NCBI GenBank assembly: GCA_021807065.1
Contig: JAKAPO010000126.1
Span: 1-6,933 of the forward strand
Direction of reading: 5' to 3'
DNA: 6,933 nt
DNA from: a bacterium
Lineage (GTDB): Bacteria; Vulcanimicrobiota; Vulcanimicrobiia; Vulcanimicrobiales; Vulcanimicrobiaceae
How positions within the stretch are numbered: the first letter of the stretch is position 1; each line of letters begins with the position of its first letter. The notes beneath the pieces were generated by a model. It did not search any database. It had not been told where the DNA came from and saw only the letters and a list, made by a program, of their open reading frames with translations. Below are positions 1 through 6,038 of the stretch, in pieces. A program made the translations under genes and the position numbers.

Positions 1-114
1 TCTGTCGAGTATGGCGTGCTGCTCATGCTCGTTGCGCTCGCTGCGATCGTCGCGATAACGGTGTTCGGCGGCGCGGTCAGCAACATGTATACGAACGCGA
101 GCAGCGATGTCTAA
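1..114 (+). CDS. flp: Flp/PilA-type pilin, C-terminal part (partial, 5' end outside window)
   Basis: Frame 1 is open from the first base to a TAA at 112-114 and gives 37 residues starting SVEYGVLLMLV and ending SNMYTNASSDV. The Glu-Tyr pair followed by an uninterrupted hydrophobic helix (about 20 residues) and a short polar tail with Val-Ser-Asn is the classic Flp pilin layout; the Glu would be the conserved Glu5 of the mature pilin. The prepilin leader and the Gly cleavage site lie upstream of the window. Flp pilins form the fibre of Tad pili after cleavage by a GxGD peptidase, and such a peptidase gene overlaps the stop codon here. Only about half of a normal 50-70 residue Flp protein is visible. 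It could be the main pilin or a minor Flp-like subunit; this piece cannot decide between them. Confidence 0.82.
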   Translation, partial: SVEYGVLLMLVALAAIVAITVFGGAVSNMYTNASSDV

Positions 115-649
115 AGATATTGCCTTCGTGCTTGCCGCAACGGCGTGCGCAATCGCGGTCTATACGGATCTGCGGTCGCGCCGCGTGCCCAACGCCCTGA
201 CGTTACCCTTACTGTGCGTCGCCCCCGCGCTCGCAGCATTCGAGGGCTTCCAGGCCGCGCTCATCGCGCTGGCGATCGTCGCGAGCGCGCTGGCGCTCGG
301 CACGGTCGTGCACTCCGCCGGTGTGTTGGGCGGCGGCGACGTCAAGCTGTTCGCCGGCGTCGGCGCGCTTGCGGGTTTTCCCGCCTGCATCGACGTGGCG
401 CTCTACTCGGCCCTCTTCGGAGGATTGCTCGCAGTAGTGGTCTCGGCGGCGCGAGGCGAGCTGACGGCGGTCCTCGCGCGAGTGCGCTCGGGCGTCGCCT
501 CTTCGGTTGCGGGACATAGTTTGGCGGCCGGCGCCGCCGTCATCGATGCGCGCGGCACGAGAATTCCCTACGCCTTGGCCATCGGCGCGGGCTTCGCAGC
601 AGCGATGCTGGCACAGAGCGCCGTTCCATTCCTGAGGATCATCCGATGA
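107..649 (+). CDS. cpaA: Prepilin peptidase of the Tad pilus (CpaA/TadV family, GxGD aspartic protease)
   Basis: A 180-residue integral membrane protease expected to cleave the leader of Flp prepilin and pseudopilins at the cytoplasmic face. Both family signatures are visible: Asp21 in YTDLRSRRVPNALT, and Asp78 in the GGGD motif (75-78) followed by VKLF. A PYALAIG stretch near 154-160 matches the usual C-terminal motif. There are about five to six hydrophobic segments. The N-terminal CxxC methyltransferase domain of PilD-type enzymes is missing, as is normal for CpaA/TadV. The ATG at 107 is the first possible start after an in-frame stop at 56-58. It overlaps the pilin stop by 8 bases and lacks a strong Shine-Dalgarno, so it is probably read by translational coupling. 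The end overlaps cpaB by ATGA. Confidence 0.9.
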   Translation: MSKDIAFVLAATACAIAVYTDLRSRRVPNALTLPLLCVAPALAAFEGFQAALIALAIVASALALGTVVHSAGVLGGGDVKLFAGVGALAGFPACIDVALYSALFGGLLAVVVSAARGELTAVLARVRSGVASSVAGHSLAAGAAVIDARGTRIPYALAIGAGFAAAMLAQSAVPFLRIIR

Positions 650-1470
650 ATAGACGCACCATGCTGCTCGTCACCGCTGCGGTGCTCGCCGCCGGTGCCC
701 TGCTGCTCACCATCAACTACATCGCGTCGTCGCGCAGCGTCGCGCAGGTTCCAAGCCGCTCCGTGCTGGTGGCGGCTGCGGACATACCCGCGCACACGCC
801 GCTGAATCGCTCGATGGTAAACGTCGTCATGCGACCGGCCAGCGACGTCGATCCCGGCGCGCTCTCGTCGCCCAGCGATATCAACGGCGACGTTGCACTC
901 GGACCGATTCCGGCGGGCTCCACGATTACCTCGTCCAACACGAGCCGCGACGTCGCTCCGGCAGGAGGGCTCCATATCCTTCCTGGCTACCGCGCGATCT
1001 CGATACCGGTCGACGAAGTGCGCGACGTCTCCGGACTCGTTCAACCGGGCGATAAAGTCGACGTCATCGCCGTTCCGCCGCGCGTCGGCAGCGAGCAGCC
1101 AACCGCGGCGACGATTCTCAGCGACGTAACGGTCTTCGCCGTCGGCGGTACCGTGCAGAATCTCACGCAGCCGACGCCGCAGCCGGGCCAACCGCCCGTT
1201 CCCAACGTTCCGCGTTCGGTCACGCTGGAAGTGACACCGAGCCAAGCCGATCTGTTGGCGATGGCCGATCTCAACAGCACGTTACGTCTTGCGCTGCGCC
1301 CGAAGGGCGATCACAGCGGCACGACCCAGCCGCTCATCTTTGCCTCGACGATCTTCGCCGGACCGCCGGCGAGTGCACCGAGACCTGCCGGACCGCCGCG
1401 GCGCGCCCGTCCGCAATGGAACTCGCCCGTCGAGGTCATCGAAGGCGACCAAATCGACGGCGGCACGTAA
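646..1470 (+). CDS. cpaB: Tad pilus assembly protein CpaB/RcpC
   Basis: A 274-residue protein with one N-terminal membrane segment (about residues 5-27), so it is likely anchored in the inner membrane with the rest outside the cytoplasm. Residues about 39-100 form an SAF-like domain (VLVAAADIPAHTPL, then GPIPAGSTIT). Residues about 113-143 hold the RcpC/CpaB core signature, with GYRAISIPVDEV followed by LVQPGDKVDVIAV. A Pro/Gln-rich insert (175-189) and a Pro/Arg-rich stretch (239-256) interrupt the second half. In other Tad systems RcpC/CpaB works with the secretin or is thought to touch the cell wall; no secretin gene follows here. The start is well supported: GAGGA at 634-638 lies 7 bases ahead of the ATG, which overlaps the cpaA stop as ATGA. 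Confidence 0.88.
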   Translation: MNRRTMLLVTAAVLAAGALLLTINYIASSRSVAQVPSRSVLVAAADIPAHTPLNRSMVNVVMRPASDVDPGALSSPSDINGDVALGPIPAGSTITSSNTSRDVAPAGGLHILPGYRAISIPVDEVRDVSGLVQPGDKVDVIAVPPRVGSEQPTAATILSDVTVFAVGGTVQNLTQPTPQPGQPPVPNVPRSVTLEVTPSQADLLAMADLNSTLRLALRPKGDHSGTTQPLIFASTIFAGPPASAPRPAGPPRRARPQWNSPVEVIEGDQIDGGT

Positions 1471-1490
1471 GGTGACGTAGCGGAGAACCC

Positions 1491-3569
1491 ATGCCCGAGA
1501 TATTTTTCGTCGTCGGTGCCAAAGGTGGCGTCGGCGCAACCACCATCGCGACACAGCTCGCGACGCACTTCGCGAAGACGCGGCCGACGTTGCTCGTCGA
1601 CGGCGATCTCTCCGGTCGCCGCGCGGGTGCCGTCATCTTCAACGCGATTGCCAAGATCGATGCACGCCGCGCACAAGACGATTTCGGCCTTGCCGAGGTC
1701 GGCCCGAATCTCACGCTTTTCGAGATGGCTTTCTCGATTCACGACGGCTTCACGATCAAGCCCGACAAGATCGAGCAATTCCTTCGATCGATAAGCGAAA
1801 CCGCCAAGACGATCGTCGTCGACGCTCCGCAGCCGTTTGCCGCTGCGGTACGGCCTTTTGCGGTGCGCGCAGCACAGTTCTTGCTCGTTATCGAACCGTC
1901 GATGCTCGGGGTCACCGGCGGACGGGTCATGCAGCTAGAACTGCTCAAGTTCGGCGTTCCGGATTCGCGTCTGAGCGCCGTCGTGGCCGTGCGTGACACG
2001 AAGGGCCGGGTACCAAGCGCGGAGATCGAGCGTTCCTTGCGTATCAAGATTTCCGGCGAGCTGCCGCCCGTAGACGACAAGCGATTCGAGCGCGCGCTCG
2101 TCACGCTTGCGGGAAAGTTGGACACGAGCCCGCAGCAGGCCGATCTGCTCGTCTTGCAGCCGTCGACTAGCACGCCGCTGGGCGAGCGCCGCATGAACAC
2201 GCGTGAAAAGTCGAACGGCAAGGTCAACGGACCGGTAGCGCAGCGCGCCTCGGACATGATGAGCGAGCGTCAGAGAACGGCGCGCGACGAACTGAAGGCG
2301 CAGATTCACCGTGAGGTTTCTCGTCGTATCGACTTCGCGGCGATCGGGGCTAACGCCGATCCGCTGCGCATGGAAGAGCTGCGCACGGAAGTCGAGGGCA
2401 CGGTCAATGAGATCGTTGCGCGGAATCCGGGAATCTGCTCGGCGGAGGAGGTCGCAAGGCTACGGCAGGAGATCATTCACGAGTGCCTGGGCCTCGGACC
2501 GCTCGAGGACTTGATGGCCGATCCGGACGTCTCCGAGATTATGGTCAACGGGCCCGACCGCATCTACGTCGAGCGCGCCGGTCGGATCGAGTTCTCGGGC
2601 AAGCGCTTCAACGACGAGCACCAGCTGCGGCTCGTCATCGAACGCATCATCTCGCCGATCGGACGGCACATCGACGAGGCAATGCCGATGGTCGACGCAC
2701 GCCTGCCCGACGGATCTCGCGTCAACGCGACGATCGAGCCGCTCTCGATCGACTATCCGACGATCACGATCCGCCGCTTCGCCAAGGAACGGCTGAAAAC
2801 CGAAGACCTCATCTCGAAGGGATCGATGACGCCGGAGATGGCCGACATGCTGCGCGCCTGCGTCGAGTCGCGGCTGAACGTCGTGATCTCGGGCGGCACC
2901 GGTTCCGGCAAGACGACGCTCTTGAACGTGCTCTCGGGGTATATTCCGGCGAACGAGCGCATCATCACGATCGAGGATGCCGCCGAGTTGCAACTGCATC
3001 AGGAGCACGTCGTGCGCATGGAGGCGCGGCCGCCGAACGTGGAGGGACGCGGCGCGATTCCCATTCGCGAACTCGTCCGGAATTCGCTGCGCATGCGCCC
3101 CGACCGGATCGTGGTCGGCGAGTGCCGCGGCGGTGAGGCGCTCGACATGCTGCAGGCGATGAACACCGGCCACGATGGTTCGCTCACGACGATCCACGCA
3201 AACACGCCGCGCGATTGCCTGGCGCGCATCGAGACGATGGTGCTGATGGCGGGATTCGAGATCCCCGTTCGGGCCATTCGCGAGCAGGTCGCCGGAGCCA
3301 TCGACCTCATCGTTCAGACATCGCGCCTGCGCGACGGCAGCCGCAAGATCACCTCGATCAGCGAGGTCGTCGGCATGGAAGGCGACGTCGTCTCGACGCA
3401 AGAGATCGTGCGGTTCGATCAACGTGGTCTCGACAAGGAAGGTAAGCTCGTCGGCGGCTTCGTCTACACCGGAGTGCAGCCGAGTTTCATGCGCCGCTTC
3501 GAAGAGTACGGCATTAGCTTCCAAATCGAGCGCCTCTCAAGCATGCGGATCGCGGTGGCGGCCTGGTAG
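1491..3569 (+). CDS. cpaF: Fused CpaE/TadZ-like ATPase and CpaF/TadA pilus-assembly ATPase
   Basis: One uninterrupted 692-residue frame holds two proteins that are normally separate. Residues 1 to about 225 are a MinD/ParA-like domain: deviant Walker A AKGGVGATT (10-18), LLVDGDLSG (34-42) and a Walker-B-like TIVVDAP (107-113). It begins right at the ATPase fold and so lacks the receiver-like N-terminal domain usual in CpaE/TadZ. A polar, charged linker spans about 226-262. Residues about 263-692 are a full CpaF/TadA (VirB11/PilT superfamily) ATPase: the N-terminal domain with VSEIMVNGP (347-355), Walker A GGTGSGKTT (468-476), Asp box TIEDAAELQL (493-502), Walker B DRIVVGE (538-544, Glu544) and His box GHDGSLTTIHANT (560-572). 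All key residues appear intact. GGAG at 1482-1485 supports the ATG at 1491. The CpaF part drives pilin polymerisation with TadB/TadC; the CpaE part probably positions the machine. Met235 (2193) is a possible internal start that would give a 458-residue CpaF alone. Confidence 0.92.
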   Translation: MPEIFFVVGAKGGVGATTIATQLATHFAKTRPTLLVDGDLSGRRAGAVIFNAIAKIDARRAQDDFGLAEVGPNLTLFEMAFSIHDGFTIKPDKIEQFLRSISETAKTIVVDAPQPFAAAVRPFAVRAAQFLLVIEPSMLGVTGGRVMQLELLKFGVPDSRLSAVVAVRDTKGRVPSAEIERSLRIKISGELPPVDDKRFERALVTLAGKLDTSPQQADLLVLQPSTSTPLGERRMNTREKSNGKVNGPVAQRASDMMSERQRTARDELKAQIHREVSRRIDFAAIGANADPLRMEELRTEVEGTVNEIVARNPGICSAEEVARLRQEIIHECLGLGPLEDLMADPDVSEIMVNGPDRIYVERAGRIEFSGKRFNDEHQLRLVIERIISPIGRHIDEAMPMVDARLPDGSRVNATIEPLSIDYPTITIRRFAKERLKTEDLISKGSMTPEMADMLRACVESRLNVVISGGTGSGKTTLLNVLSGYIPANERIITIEDAAELQLHQEHVVRMEARPPNVEGRGAIPIRELVRNSLRMRPDRIVVGECRGGEALDMLQAMNTGHDGSLTTIHANTPRDCLARIETMVLMAGFEIPVRAIREQVAGAIDLIVQTSRLRDGSRKITSISEVVGMEGDVVSTQEIVRFDQRGLDKEGKLVGGFVYTGVQPSFMRRFEEYGISFQIERLSSMRIAVAAW

Positions 3570-3574
3570 GAAGC

Positions 3575-4432
3575 ATGAGCGGAGCAACCCCCTTTATTCT
3601 CCTTGGCGTTGCGGGCGCAGTCGTGCTCGGTTGCATCGCATTTTGGAATAACCTCGTCGCTTGGGTCGCCGTGAAGATGGAACCGTCGCGGGTCCTTCTG
3701 GAACGCGCTGCAATTCCGATTAAAGCCGAGGAGCTGGCGATGATCGTCATCGGCATCGCGGTCATTCCATGGATTCTGCTGCTCGCGCTGATCAAACCTC
3801 AACCTGCGCTCGGCGTCCTCATGCTCGTCGGCACGTCTGTCATGGCCTTCGTGGGGACCCGCGGCTACATCGAGCATCGCATTGCGAAACGCTTGCAGCA
3901 GTTCAGCAATCAACTCGAGGTCGTGCTTCGCTTGATTACCGGTGCCATGCGCGTCGGGCTTGGATTGCGCCAGGCGCTGCTCCAAGTCGTGAGCGACATG
4001 GCCGATCCGGCTCGCATCGAGTTCTCGCGGGTGCTCAGTCAGACGCAGATCGGCGTCAGCATCTACGACGCGCTCGATCAGCTGTCCGAGCGCATGCCCT
4101 CGGGAGAGTTGACGATGATGACGCGCTCGATTCGCTTGAACGGTGCGACGGGTGGGAATCTCGGCAAGGTGCTGGAGAACCTCGCCGAGACCATCAAGCA
4201 ACGCCGCAAGCTCAACCGCAAGATCGCAGCCCTCACGGCCGAGGCCAAATTTACGAAGTATATCATCTCCGCGCTCCCGATCGGCGTCGGCGCCTTTATC
4301 ATGGTGTTCGAACCCGACATGCGAGCTGGGCTCGTCGGTACGCTGCTCGGACGCATCTGTCTTGCGGTGGTTGTCGGATTGATAGCGCTGGGATGGGTTT
4401 GGTTCGGCGCCCTCTCGAGGTTGGACGTATGA
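3575..4432 (+). CDS. tadB: Tad inner-membrane platform protein TadB (type II secretion F domain)
   Basis: A 285-residue protein with the TadB arrangement: hydrophobic segments near 5-24, 55-73 and 78-94, a cytoplasmic T2SSF domain (about 110-230), then two membrane segments near 229-246 and 259-281. The domain carries the expected helical motifs, including LEVVLRLITGAMRVGLGL (114-131) and the second-half ATGGNLGKVLENLAETI (191-207) followed by a basic RRKLNRKI stretch. TadB pairs with TadC to form the GspF/PilC-like membrane base on which the CpaF ATPase acts. The gene begins 5 bases after the fused ATPase gene; AGGAAG (3568-3573) overlaps that gene's stop but is very close to the ATG, so coupling is likely. 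It ends in an ATGA overlap with tadC. Confidence 0.9.
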   Translation: MSGATPFILLGVAGAVVLGCIAFWNNLVAWVAVKMEPSRVLLERAAIPIKAEELAMIVIGIAVIPWILLLALIKPQPALGVLMLVGTSVMAFVGTRGYIEHRIAKRLQQFSNQLEVVLRLITGAMRVGLGLRQALLQVVSDMADPARIEFSRVLSQTQIGVSIYDALDQLSERMPSGELTMMTRSIRLNGATGGNLGKVLENLAETIKQRRKLNRKIAALTAEAKFTKYIISALPIGVGAFIMVFEPDMRAGLVGTLLGRICLAVVVGLIALGWVWFGALSRLDV

Positions 4433-5283
4433 TACTGGTACTGGTAGTACTCCTCGTGATAGGGGCGACCGGAATCGTAGTCTATATGATGATGGGCTCG
4501 CGCAGCGAAGTCTCCTCGCGGCTTGCGGCCCTCGACGCGTCGGCCGGCCTCGGCGGGGGCGAGGCGGCTGCGGCGGTCTTCAGACGTTTGCTCAACGAAC
4601 AGCGTCGCGATCGTCTCGAGGTGCGCTTGCAGGAAGCCGGCTGGTACAGCGTGACGCCGGTGAAGCTGCTCTCGCGTTCCTTCATCTACGGTGGTGTCGG
4701 TGCGGGGATTGGTTTCTTGGTGATAATGGCGCTGCACCTCTTCTCGCCGGTGGGGTTTGCGATCGTCGCCGCGCTTGCGGCATTCGGGGTCTACCGCCCC
4801 TACGCGGAGCTTGCCGCCGCGATCAACCGGCGCAAACTGGAAGTGCGGCGCTCGCTTCCCGATTTTCTCGACTTGCTTGGAACGACGGCCGAAGCCGGCG
4901 TGGCGCTGAATCAAGCCATTTCATTCGCAACCGAAGGACTGAAAGGAACGCTCGGAAACGAGCTGCGTACCGCGCTCGAGGACGTTCGGTTGGGGCGGTC
5001 GCGTGCCGAGGCGCTCAATGCAATGGCGCAGCGCGTGCGCGAGCCGGAGTTGACGACCGTCGTGACCGCGCTCGTCCAATCGGAACGCGTCGGTGCCTCG
5101 ATTACCGGCGTGATCGAAGAGCTGGCGGCCGATTCCCGTGACCGGCGCATCATGCGCGCCGAAGAGATTGCCGCGCAGCTCGGCAACAAGCTGATCTTTC
5201 CGATGGCTTTGACGATGCTGCCGGCGTTGTTTATCATGATCTTCGGCGGCGTCTTGGCGCGCTATTTCGGAGGGATGCATTGA
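4429..5283 (+). CDS. tadC: Tad inner-membrane platform protein TadC (type II secretion F domain)
   Basis: A 284-residue protein, the partner of TadB in the pilus platform. Hydrophobic segments lie near 2-20, 85-103 and 106-121, followed by a T2SSF domain (about 143-250) with LPDFLDLLGTTAEAGVALNQAI (read in two parts, 143-152 and 153-164) and a second-half VGASITGVIEELA (221-233), RIMRAEEIAAQLGNKL, then a last membrane segment near 256-275. The order TadB then TadC behind the ATPase is the standard Tad order. The frame is open far upstream (back to about 3769), but that extension is Arg-rich nonsense lying over tadB. The ATG at 4429 is preferred because it has GAGG at 4417-4420, 8 bases ahead, and forms an ATGA overlap with the tadB stop. 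Confidence 0.9.
   Translation: MILVLVVLLVIGATGIVVYMMMGSRSEVSSRLAALDASAGLGGGEAAAAVFRRLLNEQRRDRLEVRLQEAGWYSVTPVKLLSRSFIYGGVGAGIGFLVIMALHLFSPVGFAIVAALAAFGVYRPYAELAAAINRRKLEVRRSLPDFLDLLGTTAEAGVALNQAISFATEGLKGTLGNELRTALEDVRLGRSRAEALNAMAQRVREPELTTVVTALVQSERVGASITGVIEELAADSRDRRIMRAEEIAAQLGNKLIFPMALTMLPALFIMIFGGVLARYFGGMH
5269..5274 (+). promoter_or_regulatory. Shine-Dalgarno GGAGGG deciding the start of the second peptidase
   Basis: GGAGGG lies inside the last codons of tadC, 8 bases before the ATG at 5283 and 5 bases before a possible TTG at 5280. The spacing and the better start codon favour ATG 5283, which shares its A with the tadC stop (TGATG). This is the strongest Shine-Dalgarno sequence in the window. 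Confidence 0.7.
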
Positions 5284-5891
5284 TGATAACGGTGTTCGCT
5301 TGGGCATTCATCTATGCCGGCGCCGCGGCGTGCGGCGTCATCGCGGCCGATTTCGTTTGCGCTCGTCTCGAACGCCACGACGACGGGCCCGCACCGGTGC
5401 AGCTGCATCCGGCGATCCCGATCGTGCTCTACGCGCTCCTGGGAATCGTGCTCGCGGCGCGCGGCGGCAATCTGTTGCAGCTGGGCACGATCGCGCTGCT
5501 CGGCGTTCCGCTCGTCGGCGCCTGGTACAGCGATGCCCGCACCGGAATCGTGCCCGATCTTTTCACGCTCGTGCCGCTCTCGATTATCGCGTTTGGCGTC
5601 GTCCTACATCACACGTGGTGGATCGCGATCTCGGCGCTCGTCATCTTCGGTGCGTTCGCGCTCGCGGCGACACTCTCGCGCGGTCGCGGCATGGGCTGGG
5701 GCGACGCGAAACTGGCGATGCTTACCGGTGCCACGCTCGGCTTGCAGGTCAGCCTCCTCACGCTCTCGATAGCCTGCTTTGCCGCGACCGTCGTCTCGGT
5801 GATTCGCAGTCGCGGGACGAAGCCGATCGCATTCGCGCCGTACATCGTGGTATCGATGCTGATCGCGTTCGTCGTCAGCGTGCATCGCTAG
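5283..5891 (+). CDS. Second GxGD prepilin peptidase (A24 family, no methyltransferase domain)
   Basis: A 202-residue polytopic membrane protein with both A24 aspartates: Asp84 in WYSDARTGIVPDLFTL and Asp141 in GWGD (138-141) followed by AKL. KPIAFAPYIV (180-189) matches the conserved C-terminal motif of PilD/TadV-type peptidases. There are about six to seven hydrophobic segments, including an extra N-terminal region (about 1-60) that holds two segments before the first catalytic Asp; in the cpaA product that Asp is already at position 21. No CxxC pair is present, so the methyltransferase domain of PilD is absent. It differs clearly from the cpaA product and is not a recent duplicate. It may handle a different substrate, such as TadE/F-like pseudopilins, but that is inference. 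The start could be TTG 5280, one codon earlier. Confidence 0.85.
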   Translation: MITVFAWAFIYAGAAACGVIAADFVCARLERHDDGPAPVQLHPAIPIVLYALLGIVLAARGGNLLQLGTIALLGVPLVGAWYSDARTGIVPDLFTLVPLSIIAFGVVLHHTWWIAISALVIFGAFALAATLSRGRGMGWGDAKLAMLTGATLGLQVSLLTLSIACFAATVVSVIRSRGTKPIAFAPYIVVSMLIAFVVSVHR

Positions 5892-5918
5892 GGAGCCTCT
5901 GATTGATAAGAGGTTCCT
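5891..5918 (+). promoter_or_regulatory. Hairpin after the second peptidase that covers the next Shine-Dalgarno
   Basis: GGAGCCTCT (5892-5900) pairs with AGAGGTTCC (5909-5917), giving eight Watson-Crick pairs and one G-U pair around an 8-base loop (GATTGATA); a further G-U pair at 5891/5918 is possible. It begins at the peptidase stop codon. No T-run follows, so it is a poor intrinsic terminator. The AAGAGG at 5908-5913, which would be the ribosome site for the ATG at 5922, lies almost wholly in the 3' arm. It may limit translation of the genes downstream, or protect an mRNA end. The structure is read by eye and no folding energy was calculated. Confidence 0.5.
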
Positions 5919-5921
5919 AAG

Positions 5922-6038
5922 ATGACCGGATCCCGCTCCGCGCGCGACCGCGCCGGAGCTGACTTCGTACGCGAGCTTCTTGTTGCGGCCGATGTCTCCA
6001 CGGCGTCGATCCGACAGCGCGCTGCTGAGCACTCATGA
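5922..6038 (+). CDS. Possible small protein, 38 residues, function unknown
   Basis: The frame starts with ATG at 5922, has AAGAGG at 5908-5913 with 8 bases of spacing, and ends in TGA at 6036-6038 that overlaps the next gene's ATG as ATGA. It fills the space between the second peptidase and the glycosyltransferase. The product starts MTGSRSARDRAG and ends RQRAAEHS. It is rich in Arg, Ala and Ser, with a central stretch (FVRELLVAADVS) that could be a short amphipathic helix, and has no membrane segment or signal peptide. I recognise no family. It could be a real small protein or a leader frame that couples translation of the glycosyltransferase. The good ribosome site and the exact ATGA junction argue against chance; the short length keeps confidence low. 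Confidence 0.4.
   Translation: MTGSRSARDRAGADFVRELLVAADVSTASIRQRAAEHS

Noticed and set aside
568..1245. A 225-codon - strand frame opposite cpaB.
   Set aside because: Arg/Asp-rich shadow of a clear cpaB gene, with no motif.
2460..3524. A 354-codon open frame on the - strand opposite the CpaF part.
   Set aside because: It lies fully antisense to a conserved ATPase, is full of Asp, Arg and His as expected for GC-rich shadow frames, and shows no recognisable domain.
3464..4201. A 245-codon open frame on the - strand opposite tadB.
   Set aside because: It crosses the ATPase/tadB boundary, is His/Arg/Asp-rich, and has no motif; tadB on the + strand explains the region.
3769..4428. Upstream in-frame extension of tadC over tadB (220 codons without a stop).
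   Set aside because: The extension is Arg-rich and unlike any TadC. The ATG at 4429 has a good Shine-Dalgarno and an ATGA overlap.
4416..4456. CGAGG (4416-4420) complementary to CCTCG (4452-4456) around the tadC start, with a GTAC repeat between.
   Set aside because: Only five pairs with a 31-base loop in GC-rich coding sequence, which is expected by chance.
5891..5918. Hairpin as a rho-independent terminator of the Tad operon.
   Set aside because: No T-run follows the stem and the next ATG comes 3 bases later; kept as a possible translational element instead.
5903..5923. Promoter-like boxes TTGATA (5903-5908) and TAAGAT (5918-5923).
   Set aside because: The two are only 9 bases apart, far from the usual 16-18, and neither has a partner at the right distance; both bases sets fall in or beside the hairpin.
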